The notes beneath the pieces were generated by a model. It ran no database searches. It was not told the origin of the DNA and saw only the letters and a program-made list of their open reading frames with translations. From Eggerthella sinensis (GTDB lineage Bacteria; Actinomycetota; Coriobacteriia; Coriobacteriales; Eggerthellaceae), in the NCBI RefSeq assembly GCF_003339815.1, contig NZ_PPTT01000003.1, positions 1 to 64,000 of the forward strand: a stretch of 64,000 nucleotides of DNA, given 5' to 3'. Below are positions 43,501-51,364 of this stretch, in pieces. Both the position numbers and the translations under genes were made by a program. Every line of letters starts with the position of its first letter. Within the stretch, counting starts at the first letter, position 1.

Positions 43501-45602
43501 TCGGCCAAACGCTCCTCCAGCTTGAACACGGCGCCCGGCAGCTTCACCGTCGCATCGTCGGCGTCCACCTTCGTCAGCACCGCCTTCCCGAGCACGGGGC
43601 TCTTCACGTTGAGCGCGGTCACCGCGACCGCGAGCCCCGGCGTGTCCTCCGCCAGCGCGAACTCCACCGGCTGCGTTTCCAGCTCGTATCCCTCAGGGGC
43701 GGATACCTCCACGAAGCGGTACGTCCCCATCGCCAGGTCGCGCACCTCGATGAGGCCGCTGCCGTCGGTGGTGAGCGTCTCGTAGCCCGGCACGTCGGTC
43801 CACGTGCCGTCGCTCGCCTGCTCCTCCAGCTTGAATACCGCGCCCGGCAGCTTCACCGTCGCGTCGTCCGCGTCCACTTTCGTGAGCGTCACGCTGCCCA
43901 GCACGGGGCTCTTCGTGTTCTTCGCGGTCACGGCCACCGTATGGTTCGGCGTTGCCGACGTGATGGCGAATTCAACGGGCTGCCCCTCCATGATGTACCC
44001 CGTCGGCGGCACAAGCTCCACGAAACGGTACTGCCCCAACAGCAAGCCCGTGACGGTGATCAGGCCGTTTCCATCGCTCGTGAGATTTTCCGCACCCGCG
44101 ACGGTCGCCCACGAGTTGTCGGGCTGCATCTTCTCCAACTTGAACACGGCACCCGGCAGCGTGATGTTCGAGTCGCCGGCATCCACCTTCGTCAGCACGG
44201 CTTTGCCGTCCCTCACTTCCACGCCGCCCGAAATCACGGTGAAGTAAGCGCCGCCCGTCGACGTCTCCGACGAGCTGTCGCCGTACGTGAGCGTGGCGGT
44301 GTTGTCGTATTGGCCGGTGGTGGACGCGTCGGAGCGCAGCTCCACGATGAACGACGTGAAGTCGCCCTTGTTCGGACCCGACGCGCTGAAGTACTTCATG
44401 ATGATGGCCTTCTGCGTAGGCGTCACGCCCTTGCTGTCAAGCAGCTGCGACAGCCCCGCCTCGCCCTGACCGCCGAGGATGTTGCCGATGTTGAGCGCGC
44501 TCGAGCCGTCGCCCGTGGGCACGTTGCCGTACCCGATGTACACCACGCGGTTCTCCCACACGCCGATAGTGGGCGTGGAAGCGAAGCGCACCTCGCTTGC
44601 GAACTGCTCCTGCGTGATGCCGTCAGACGATCCCTTGTCCACCAGGGCGAACAGGTCGGTGATGGGATAAGCCGCGTACTGCTCGGTTTGCGCCTCGCCC
44701 GCATCCGTCGTTGCCGCAATAGGCATGTACACCACCACGTCGCCCGACGTGATGGCCTGACCGCCCTGCAGCTCGTCGGTGAGCAGGAGATTACGCTGCT
44801 GCGGCGACGGATCGGAGCCGCCGGCCGCATAGTTCGCGTACGCGTTCACGATGTTGTCCAGGTTCACGCCCATGGTCCACACGATCTGGTTCTGACCGGC
44901 CACCTGCGAGCCGTACTTGAGCAGCGGCGTGCCCGGCAGCGGCCCCGTCGTCGGCGGGTCCACGTTGATGGAGGGCAAAGCGGTGCCGTTGACGGTGAAC
45001 ACGATATCGTCGCCCACGCCGTTCACGTAGCCTTCGAGCGAGAAGAACCCGCTGTGCAGCGACGGGAATTCCGCGCCTTCGGCCGAGATGGTGGTGACAA
45101 TGGTGATATCTTGACCGGGAATCATCGAGCCGTTCGCGTCGCGGTTGCCGTTGACCACGTACGATCCGATCACCTTCGACGTGGCCGGATCAACCAAATC
45201 CACGGGGCCGAAGTTGCTGGCAAGGAAGTGATCCTCGCCGTCGATGGTGAACGTGAAGGTGTCGCCCGCGTTCACATCGGTCATATCGGGAATGCTCCAG
45301 TCGATGTAGATGCGCACGTATGCGCCGCTGGTCAACGTGGTGCCGGCAGGAATGTCCTGCCAGGTGTTGCCCGTTTTCTTCTGCAACTTGATGCCGTCGA
45401 CGGACACCTTGTCGGTCACGTCCATGGCCGCACGGGGCGTGGGCGCGTCGTCGACCGCATCCGCGGCGGCATCTTCGGCAAACGCCGGCGCGCGAAACGC
45501 CAGCACGCACAGGGCCACGATGCCCATCAGCACGAAGAATGCGCGTACGCGATGGAGTCGGGAAGAAGCGGAGCAGGTGGAACCAACCGGCTGGGGAGCC
45601 AT
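40566..45602 (-). CDS. giant wall-anchored Cna-B repeat adhesin
   Basis: The 1678-residue protein has a signal peptide (hydrophobic ~20-42, ending AFA), an N-terminal region of about 400 residues resembling Gram-positive adhesin/pilin backbone domains, and eleven tandem SpaA/Cna-B domains of about 103 residues. Each has LTKVDA[DG], YRFVE and an Asn-bearing last strand, the Lys-Glu-Asn set for internal isopeptide bonds. A Pro/Asp/Thr-rich wall-spanning segment (~1590-1625) and a sorting-like tail follow (IARTGD at 1640, hydrophobic helix, RRCARRD). ATG 45602 follows AAGGAGG. It converges with marR. It is probably a surface adhesin; the ligand is unknown. Confidence 0.9.
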   Translation of the reverse strand: MAPQPVGSTCSASSRLHRVRAFFVLMGIVALCVLAFRAPAFAEDAAADAVDDAPTPRAAMDVTDKVSVDGIKLQKKTGNTWQDIPAGTTLTSGAYVRIYIDWSIPDMTDVNAGDTFTFTIDGEDHFLASNFGPVDLVDPATSKVIGSYVVNGNRDANGSMIPGQDITIVTTISAEGAEFPSLHSGFFSLEGYVNGVGDDIVFTVNGTALPSINVDPPTTGPLPGTPLLKYGSQVAGQNQIVWTMGVNLDNIVNAYANYAAGGSDPSPQQRNLLLTDELQGGQAITSGDVVVYMPIAATTDAGEAQTEQYAAYPITDLFALVDKGSSDGITQEQFASEVRFASTPTIGVWENRVVYIGYGNVPTGDGSSALNIGNILGGQGEAGLSQLLDSKGVTPTQKAIIMKYFSASGPNKGDFTSFIVELRSDASTTGQYDNTATLTYGDSSSETSTGGAYFTVISGGVEVRDGKAVLTKVDAGDSNITLPGAVFKLEKMQPDNSWATVAGAENLTSDGNGLITVTGLLLGQYRFVELVPPTGYIMEGQPVEFAITSATPNHTVAVTAKNTKSPVLGSVTLTKVDADDATVKLPGAVFKLEEQASDGTWTDVPGYETLTTDGSGLIEVRDLAMGTYRFVEVSAPEGYELETQPVEFALAEDTPGLAVAVTALNVKSPVLGKAVLTKVDADDATVKLPGAVFKLEERLADDTWATVPGNGALTTDGQGAVEVADLPVGDYRFVETAAPEGYVLDETPREFSIDAAAPAPIVVSVTATNEKVPPVGGVALTKVDADDQDVKLPGAVFKLEARQADGSWAAVEGSERLTTDENGKIEVADLPLGSYRFVELEAPEGYELETEPVEFSLAEDTPGLAVAVTALNVKSPVLGKAVLTKVDADDATVKLPGATFKLEQRLADGTWATVPGFEALTTGADGIVEVADLPVGDYRFVETAAPEGYVLDETPREFSIDAAAPAPVVVNLTAENAKVPPVGSVVLTKVDADDASVLLPGAVFKLEAQQVDGSWETVAGSERLTTDGDGKIEVRDLPLGSYRFVELEAPESYELATEPFPFELTADTPNLAAAVTATNAKTPVLGGAILTKVDADKPTTVLAGATFKLEQRLADGTWATVPGFEALTTGADGIAKVDGLAVGDYRFVETAAPEGYVLDETPREFSIDAAAPAPVVVNLTAENAKVPPVGGVALTKVDADDASVLLPGAVFKLEAQQADGSWETVAGSERLTTDGDGKIEVADLPLGSYRFVELEAPEGYELETQPVEFALAEDTPGLAVAVTATNAKSPVLGKAVLTKVDADDATVKLPGAVFKLEQRLADDSWATVPGNEALTTDGQGAVEVADLPVGDYRFVETAAPEGYVLDETPREFAIDAAAPAPVVVSVTATNEKVPPVGSVALSKVDADDASVLLPGAVFKLEAQQADGSWAAVEGSERLTSDGDGKIEVRDLPLGAYRFVELEAPESYELASEPFPFELTADTPNLAAAVTATNAKTPVLGGAILTKVDADKPTTVLAGATFKLEQRLADGTWATVPGFEALTTGADGIVKVDGLAVGDYRFVETAAPEGYVLDETPVAFEVAVGQPAQVELTMKNAPVPPDPVDPVDPTDPTDPTNPTDPSNPSTPSSTYKPSSSSPASIARTGDAFPLAAVLGALGVVAAGALVTAVVVARRCARRD
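40815..44220 (-). repeat. eleven tandem Cna-B repeats with a higher-order duplication
   Basis: The repeat unit averages about 310 bp. Units alternate between two types (LEAPE[GS]YEL and AAPEGYVLDE). Units 6-7 and 10-11 are nearly identical, at a shift of 1242 bp (four units), showing recent block duplication. Such arrays change copy number by recombination and are prone to assembly collapse. Confidence 0.85.
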
Positions 45603-45733
45603 GCTAAACCTCCTTATAGGGGGATATCTCTGCACTGACTTTTCAAGGTACGCGAACGTCCCGCCGACCCCTGCCTCATCACCGCGTCGGTTCCCCTCCC
45701 GTATCGCCCCCGTCATGCGGCCGTTGTCGACTT

Positions 45734-45762
45734 TGATCATCCGTTGATTTCGCAAATGTCAA
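45734..45762 (-). promoter_or_regulatory. possible promoter of the adhesin gene
   Basis: On the minus strand a consensus TTGACA (45757-45762) is followed after 17 bp by TGATCA (45734-45739), a weak -10. CCGTTGT and ACAACGG flank the region as an inverted repeat (45721-45727 and 45763-45769). The promoter may need an activator. Confidence 0.35.
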
Positions 45763-45770
45763 ACAACGGG

Positions 45771-45799
45771 TTAACAACAGATGGGTTCCTTGCTACAAT
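45771..45799 (+). promoter_or_regulatory. promoter of the glycine riboswitch/symporter unit
   Basis: TTAACA (45771-45776), a 17-bp spacer and TACAAT (45794-45799) form a near-consensus promoter. Transcription would start about 45806, shortly before the riboswitch. Confidence 0.6.
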
Positions 45800-45849
45800 A
45801 CCTTTCAATTTCATAGCGTCACCCCGTTGATACGTCCTGGATCGAACGA

Positions 45850-45960
45850 AACAGGACGCGGAAGGGGCCTCTGGAGAATCCCATGCATGGGTGCCGAAGG
45901 GGCAAGGCGCATCGCCGCAGGCGATGCCGCTGAAACTCTCAGGCAAAAGGACAGAGCAAA
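45850..45960 (+). promoter_or_regulatory. glycine riboswitch aptamer
   Basis: Conserved glycine-aptamer blocks appear in order: CTCTGGAGAATCCC, GTGCCGAAGGGGCAA, a variable P3 stem (GCGCATCGCCGCAGGCGATG), CTGAAACTCTCAGGCAAAAG, and GACAGAG. It lies between a good promoter and a sodium:amino-acid symporter gene, the usual target. One full aptamer is evident. A second tandem aptamer is not. Confidence 0.9.
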
Positions 45961-46030
45961 GCTACCAGCTTGTCGCGGACTCGCATGTTTTGCGCTCCCC
46001 CTCTATCCTCATGATCCTCCTGCAGACCCG

Positions 46031-46076
46031 TCCTTTGGCGAGGCGCCTTTGAATGCACGTATCGATCCAAAGGAGG
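46031..46076 (+). promoter_or_regulatory. riboswitch expression platform, ribosome-site sequestering stem
   Basis: TCCTTTGG (46031-46038) is the exact complement of CCAAAGGA (46067-46074), which contains the first half of the AAAGGAGG ribosome-binding site. A further GCCTTTG at 46044-46050 could compete for the same bases. This suggests translational control by glycine. Confidence 0.5.
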
Positions 46077-46081
46077 AAGTG

Positions 46082-47599
46082 TTGGAAGCGTTCTTTAGCA
46101 CCGTCAACGACCTATTGGTAGCCGTTGACGACTTTATCTGGGGCATCCCGCTCATGGTGCTCATCCTGTTCGGAGGCATCATGCTGACGGTGCGCCTGCG
46201 CGGCGTGCAATTCCGTCATCTGGGACGCGCCCTTCGCTATATGGTCAAGAACGAGAAAGACGGCACCGGAGAAGTGACCAGTTTCGGCGCGCTGTGCACC
46301 GCGCTGTCAGCCACCATCGGTACCGGTAACATCGTCGGCGTGGCCACGGCCATCGTCGCCGGTGGTCCGGGCGCGCTGTTCTGGATGTGGCTGGCTGCAC
46401 TGTTCGGCATGGCGACGAAGTTCTCCGAGGGCCTGCTTGCCGTGAAGTACCGCAACATCGACAAGAAAACCGGCCATGTGCTGGGCGGTCCCTTCTACTA
46501 CATCGAGCGCGGCATGGGCATGAAGTGGCGCTGGCTGGCGAAGGTGTTCGCATTCTTCGGCATGTGCGTGGGCCTGTTCGGCATCGGTACGTTCACGCAG
46601 GTGAACTCCATTTCCGGAGCCATTACCGGGTTCTTCGACCCCGAGAAGGCCATGACCGTGAACATCCTGGGCATGGACTACTCCATTGCCACCGTCATCG
46701 GCTCGCTCGTGCTGGCCGTGCTCGTGGGCCTCGTGGTCATCGGCGGCCTCAAGCGCATCGCGAAGGTGTCGGAGCGCGTCATCCCCGCTATGGTGGTGCT
46801 GTACGTGGGCTTCTCGCTCGTGCTGATCTTCGCGAACCTCGACAAGGTTCCCGGCGCGTTCGCCACCATCTTCCAGAGCGCGTTCGGCTTGCAGGCTGCG
46901 GCCGGCGGCGCCCTCGGCGCCATCATCGTGGCCATGCAGAAGGGCATCGCGCGCGGTATCTTCTCGAACGAGGCCGGTCTGGGTTCCGCTCCCATCGCCG
47001 CTGCCGCCGCGCAGACGAAGGAGCCGGTGCGCCAGGGCCTCGTGTCCATGACCGGCACGTTTCTCGACACCATCGTGGTGTGCACGATGACCGGCCTCGC
47101 GCTGGTCATGACGGGCGCCTACCAGCTGCCCGGCATCGAGGGCGCCGCCATTACCACGGCTGCGTTCCAGGCGGGCCTGCCGTTCATCCCGGCCGACATC
47201 GTGGCGTTCGTGCTGATGGCGTGCTTGGTGCTGTTCGGCTTCACCACCATCCTGGGCTGGGACTACTACGGCGAGCGCTGCCTTGAGTACTTCAGCAACG
47301 GCAACATGAAAAGCGTGCAGGTGTATCGCTGGCTGTACATCGCCGCCGTGTTCATCGGCCCGTACATGACCGTGGCCGCCGTGTGGACCATCGCCGACAT
47401 CTTCAACGGCCTGATGGCGCTGCCCAACATGATTGCCCTCATCGCGCTGTCCGGCGTGGTGGTGAAGGAGACGCGCGATTACTTCGAGCGCCTCAAAGCC
47501 GCCGGCAACGAGGACGAGATGGAGCCGCATCTTCCCGGCGACAACTGGGACATTCCGCCCATCGACCCGCTGGACGATCGTCTGGGCGTGGCCAACTAA
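46082..47599 (+). CDS. AGCS-family sodium:alanine/glycine symporter
   Basis: The 505-residue inner-membrane carrier has about eleven helices and the AGCS signatures GALCTALSATIGTGNIVGVA and IFSNEAGLGSAPIAAAAAQ. It imports or exports small neutral amino acids with sodium. The glycine riboswitch upstream points to glycine as the main substrate. The start is a TTG at 46082, with AGGAGG 5 nt upstream; a GTG at 46079 lies only 2 nt from that site. It is monocistronic, with a strong terminator behind. The long frame open from 45827 reads through the riboswitch and is not coding. Confidence 0.92.
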   Translation: MEAFFSTVNDLLVAVDDFIWGIPLMVLILFGGIMLTVRLRGVQFRHLGRALRYMVKNEKDGTGEVTSFGALCTALSATIGTGNIVGVATAIVAGGPGALFWMWLAALFGMATKFSEGLLAVKYRNIDKKTGHVLGGPFYYIERGMGMKWRWLAKVFAFFGMCVGLFGIGTFTQVNSISGAITGFFDPEKAMTVNILGMDYSIATVIGSLVLAVLVGLVVIGGLKRIAKVSERVIPAMVVLYVGFSLVLIFANLDKVPGAFATIFQSAFGLQAAAGGALGAIIVAMQKGIARGIFSNEAGLGSAPIAAAAAQTKEPVRQGLVSMTGTFLDTIVVCTMTGLALVMTGAYQLPGIEGAAITTAAFQAGLPFIPADIVAFVLMACLVLFGFTTILGWDYYGERCLEYFSNGNMKSVQVYRWLYIAAVFIGPYMTVAAVWTIADIFNGLMALPNMIALIALSGVVVKETRDYFERLKAAGNEDEMEPHLPGDNWDIPPIDPLDDRLGVAN

Positions 47600-47633
47600 C
47601 GACCCCTCCCGCGCGTCAAGCGCGCAACAGCAG

Positions 47634-47673
47634 AGAATGCGCCCTCGGCATCACCGCGCCGAGGGCGCATTCT
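47634..47673 (+). terminator. terminator of the symporter gene
   Basis: A 16-bp perfect stem (47634-47649 with 47658-47673) with an 8-nt loop is followed by TTGCGTTT. It lies between the symporter stop and the convergent LuxR 6 gene, so it probably serves both. Confidence 0.65.
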
Positions 47674-47704
47674 TGCGTTTAAGGAGGGGTGTCATCCTCC
47701 GCAC

Positions 47705-49183
47705 CTACGCGGTTAGCCCCTCTTCGTCGTCTACCGTGGCGGCGGGGCGGCGGGTCTTGCGCACGGGCTTCTCCACGTCGTCGAGCAGCTCGAACAGCTC
47801 GGTCTTGCTGTGGATGTCGAACTTGCGGTAGATATGGTTGATGTGCGCCTTCACGGTGCCCTGCGACACGTACAGCACCTCTTCGATTTCCGCAACGGTG
47901 TTGCGCTGCGCGATGAGCTGCAGCACCTCTTCCTCGCGCGGGCTGAGGTTGAAGGCGCGCGACAGGTCGGACACGCGGATGGCAAGGCGCCCCTCGGACG
48001 ACGCGTTCTCCAGCCCGTCGTCCTTGAGCACGATGCCCCACTTCGCCGACAGGCCGCGCTCGGTGAAGAAGATCACGAGGAACGTCAGCACCACGGCCAC
48101 CGCCACGATGCCGTACAGCATGGACGTCAGCTCGTCGCCCAGGTTCGCCGACGCGCCCGCGAACACGAGCCATCCCAGCAGCTCAACCACGTAGCGGATG
48201 CCGCGCTCGATGCCGTTGATCCACACCGCGTTCACCCCGAAGCGGTACGTGATGTTGCTCATGACGATCATGATGTACATGGACAGCATGGTGTAGCCCG
48301 CGTCGTAGCACAGCGCCATGATTTGCGCGTTCGTCCCAAATGTGGGCATCACGAATAAGAACCCCACGATGAACAGCGGAAACGCCAGTTGGTAAATGGT
48401 GTCGAAGTTGAACCAGCGCGACGCCGACAGCACGCCGAAGAACACGAGCACCGTCACGAACAACGCACCCAGCACGTTGCCGGGCACCAGCAGCTGCGTG
48501 GGCAGCGCCCCGAAGCCGCCGGCGAACGTGCACACCGCCATGAGCAGGATGGGCTTCCACGGGATGGTTTTCGGGTCGCCTTCCTTCATAGCCGGGGGCA
48601 GATCACGCTCGGGCAAGCGCCGCATGCTCGAGCGCACGCACGCCAGGCACACGAGGGGCAGCACCACCGAGAAGAACGCCAGATACGGCACCGACATGCC
48701 CAGGAACAGCCACTTCACCACCTCGCCCACGGCGATGGCCAGGGCGTGGTACAGCGCCACGCGCATGGGGTTGAGCGAGCCGTAGAACTCGGCCCACATG
48801 AGGATGAGCGAGCCCAGGCCGCCGCCCGCCGCCAGCAGGCCCACCACCTTGAGCGCAGGCAGCGGCACGAAGAAGCACGCCACCACGATGAGCGCCGACC
48901 CGCCCACCATGCAGGCGCCCGTGAGCATGACAGCCGTGCGATTCGCCCACAGCGGCGTGATGCGGCGCGCGGCGAACGCGAGCGCCAGCGATGCGATGCC
49001 GATGGCCCCCTCGAACAGGAAATAATCGAACACCGAGATGGTGGGGAACGCGTCGTAGCGGAAGAACGTCGCCAGCCACGCACGATACAGCCCCACGCCG
49101 AAGAACACGAAGGGGATGGCCGCCACGCGCAGCAGCACGGTTTTCCATCGATCGACGAAACCCTGTTTTTCGGTATGTTCCAC
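47705..49183 (-). CDS. membrane-spanning LuxR-type regulator 6
   Basis: This protein of about 492 residues has about twelve hydrophobic segments (~15-385) and a LuxR-type helix-turn-helix from residue ~411 (LSPREEEVLQLIAQRN, then QGTVKAHINHIYRKFDIHS), then a basic/acidic tail. The GTG at 49183 has GGAGG at 4-5 nt and gives a length like its relatives. The in-frame ATG at 49255 has no good ribosome site but remains possible. It diverges from flavoprotein 6, across a region with an 8-4-8 inverted repeat. It is the presumed regulator of flavoprotein 6. Confidence 0.86.
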   Translation of the reverse strand: MEHTEKQGFVDRWKTVLLRVAAIPFVFFGVGLYRAWLATFFRYDAFPTISVFDYFLFEGAIGIASLALAFAARRITPLWANRTAVMLTGACMVGGSALIVVACFFVPLPALKVVGLLAAGGGLGSLILMWAEFYGSLNPMRVALYHALAIAVGEVVKWLFLGMSVPYLAFFSVVLPLVCLACVRSSMRRLPERDLPPAMKEGDPKTIPWKPILLMAVCTFAGGFGALPTQLLVPGNVLGALFVTVLVFFGVLSASRWFNFDTIYQLAFPLFIVGFLFVMPTFGTNAQIMALCYDAGYTMLSMYIMIVMSNITYRFGVNAVWINGIERGIRYVVELLGWLVFAGASANLGDELTSMLYGIVAVAVVLTFLVIFFTERGLSAKWGIVLKDDGLENASSEGRLAIRVSDLSRAFNLSPREEEVLQLIAQRNTVAEIEEVLYVSQGTVKAHINHIYRKFDIHSKTELFELLDDVEKPVRKTRRPAATVDDEEGLTA

Positions 49184-49293
49184 GCAACCTCCGCCGGCGG
49201 ACGCGCGCATCGGTGCGCACCCGGCCGCTTCCTCCCCTTGCTTTTCCGAATTCATACTACCCGACTCGCCTGCGTTCGCAAGGGGTTATACCG

Positions 49294-49350
49294 CGGGTTA
49301 AGCATTTAACCCGAACGGACAATTGCCGCTCTGCCGCAAAGCGATAGGCT
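49294..49350 (+). promoter_or_regulatory. operator-like inverted repeat and promoter of flavoprotein 6
   Basis: CGGGTTAA-GCAT-TTAACCCG (49294-49313) is a perfect 8-bp inverted repeat with a 4-nt spacer. Ten bases further on, TTGCCG (49323-49328), a 16-bp spacer and TAGGCT (49345-49350) form a modest promoter. The palindrome is centred near -53, a typical activator position. Confidence 0.55.
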
Positions 49351-49403
49351 GGGATCAGCGCTTGAACAGGGAGTAAGCGCACCAACGTAAGGGAGGACGT
49401 ATC

Positions 49404-51218
49404 ATGACAGGATTTTCTCGCAGGCAGTTCATCACCGGCGGCGCCGTGGCCGCTCTGGGCGGCACGCTCGCGCTGGCAGGCTGCGCGCCCAGCGGGTCGG
49501 CCGACTCGAAGGGCTCGTCCAACGGCGGCGGCATGTCCGCTGGCGTGGGCACGGGCATGGGCAAGCACGGCGCGTTCAACGTGGCCGTGGAAGTGACCGA
49601 CGGCAACCTCGACCGCATCACCATCCTCGACTCGCGCGAAACGCCGGGCATGGGCGACGTGGCCATGGAGGAGCTGACGCAGCTCATCGTGGACAACCAG
49701 ACGCTCAATGTGGACACCATTTCGGGCGCGACGCTTTCCAGCATGGCCTTCATCGGCGCCGTAGGCGACGCCCTCGACCAGGCCGGCCAGAAGGCGAGCG
49801 ACTGGAAGAAGCGCGACAAGGCCACGCTCGCGCAGGCCGAGCTTCCCGCGTCGGCCGACGTGGTGGTTATCGGCGGCGGCGGTGCCGGCTTCGCGGCGGC
49901 CATCACGGCAGCCAACGAGGGCAAGAGCGTCGTGCTGCTTGAGAAGATGGGCGTGTTCGGCGGCGACACCGCGCTGTCCGGCGGCGAGATGGCCGCTCCC
50001 GGCAACTGGATTCAGGTGCAGGAAGGCATCGCCGACAGCCCCGACGCGCTGGCGAAGGACATGCTGGAAGGCGGCGACAACGCGGGCGACCCCGCGCTCG
50101 TGCAGATCATCGCCGAGGGCGCGCTCGACAGCTCGCAGTGGCTCACGTTCGAGGGCGGCATCTCCTGGAAGCACGACCTCATGCAGTTCGGCGGCCACAA
50201 CACGAAGCGCTCCATCATCCCCATCACCCACAGCGGCAGCGAGATGACCACGAAGCTGACGAAGCGCGCAGGCGAGATCGACACGCTGACGCTGGCGAAG
50301 AACTCCCCCGCCGTCGAGCTGGTGAAAAGCGGCGACGCCATCACGGGCGTGAAGGTGAAGAACACCGTGACGGGCACCGAGTCCACCATCGCCTGCAAGG
50401 CCGTGGTGCTGGCAAGCGGCGGCTTCGGCTCGAACATAGACATGCGCGTGAAGTACAACCCGGCCATGGACGACTCCATCCTGTCCACCGACTCCGTGGG
50501 CGCCACGGGCGATGGCATCACCATGGGCGAAGCCGCGGGTGCGAACCTCATCGACATGCAGTACATCCAGACCTACCCCGTGTGCGACCCCGAAACCGGC
50601 TCGCTGCTGTACGTGGGCGACGTGCGCCTCGAGAGCCGCGCTATCATGGTGAACAAGGAAGGCGACCGCTTCGTCGAGGAGCTCGACCGTCGCGACGTGC
50701 TGTCCAACGCCATCGTCGAGCAGACCGACGGCAAGGCGTACATGCTGTTCAACCAGTCGAACGCCGACGAGACGGGCCTGCTGGTCACCCACGAGGACGA
50801 GTACGAGAACCTCGAGGCGCGCAAGGTCATCGTGAAGGGCGACACGCTTGAAGCCGTGTGCGAGCCCTTCGGCGTCGACGCGGCCGAGCTGGCGAAGACC
50901 GTGGAGAAGTGGAACCAGTACTGCAAGGACGGCAAGGACCCCGACTTCAACTTCCGCGGCGACTTCAACGCCATCGAAGACGGCCCCTACTACCTCATGG
51001 CCTACAAGCCCGCCGTGCACTACACCATGGGCGGCCTGCACATCAACACCGACGCGCAGGTGCTCGACAACGCCGACGCTCCCATCCCCGGCCTGTACGC
51101 CGCCGGCGAGGTTGCCGGCCACAAGATGGGCACGAACCGCCTGGGCTCCTGCTCCATGTCCGACATTTACACGTTCGGCCGCATCGCCGGCAAGAACGCC
51201 GCTGCGTTCTCCGCGTAA
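49404..51218 (+). CDS. Tat-exported FMN/FAD reductase, urocanate/fumarate reductase-like (flavoprotein 6)
   Basis: The 604-residue protein has a Tat signal (SRRQFITG, residues 5-12) and a lipobox-like LAGC (Cys27). An FMN_bind domain (~50-125) has the flavinylation motif DTISGATLSS; Thr110 would carry covalent FMN, attached by ApbE. The FAD reductase domain starts at GGGGAG (157-162). Unlike the other six flavoproteins it keeps the family catalytic residues: Arg430 (LDRRD), His539 (HYTMGG) and Arg579 (TNRLG). It resembles urocanate reductase and FMN-containing fumarate reductases, so the substrate is probably an unsaturated carboxylic acid. ATG 49404 follows GGGAGG. It diverges from LuxR 6. 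No ApbE gene is in the window. Confidence 0.92.
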   Translation: MTGFSRRQFITGGAVAALGGTLALAGCAPSGSADSKGSSNGGGMSAGVGTGMGKHGAFNVAVEVTDGNLDRITILDSRETPGMGDVAMEELTQLIVDNQTLNVDTISGATLSSMAFIGAVGDALDQAGQKASDWKKRDKATLAQAELPASADVVVIGGGGAGFAAAITAANEGKSVVLLEKMGVFGGDTALSGGEMAAPGNWIQVQEGIADSPDALAKDMLEGGDNAGDPALVQIIAEGALDSSQWLTFEGGISWKHDLMQFGGHNTKRSIIPITHSGSEMTTKLTKRAGEIDTLTLAKNSPAVELVKSGDAITGVKVKNTVTGTESTIACKAVVLASGGFGSNIDMRVKYNPAMDDSILSTDSVGATGDGITMGEAAGANLIDMQYIQTYPVCDPETGSLLYVGDVRLESRAIMVNKEGDRFVEELDRRDVLSNAIVEQTDGKAYMLFNQSNADETGLLVTHEDEYENLEARKVIVKGDTLEAVCEPFGVDAAELAKTVEKWNQYCKDGKDPDFNFRGDFNAIEDGPYYLMAYKPAVHYTMGGLHINTDAQVLDNADAPIPGLYAAGEVAGHKMGTNRLGSCSMSDIYTFGRIAGKNAAAFSA

Positions 51219-51364
51219 GCCGCACGCATTCAACAGCCTTCCCCTCTGCCGGGCCGCGCTCACCCCTCCGGGCGCGGCCCCTTCCTTTTCTGCGTCGTTT
51301 CGGTGTCCGCTTGGCACGAACGGGTACAATGGGCACCAACGCATTCGACCACGGAAGGATTAGC

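Noticed and set aside
40815-44220. Regular ~310-bp spacing as a CRISPR or satellite array
   Set aside because: The repeats are in frame inside one gene and encode Cna-B domains with conserved Lys, Glu and Asn. No short repeat/spacer structure is present.
45827-46081. Extension of the symporter reading frame through 45827-46081
   Set aside because: The segment is the glycine riboswitch and its expression platform; the frame there is open by chance and lacks a ribosome site.
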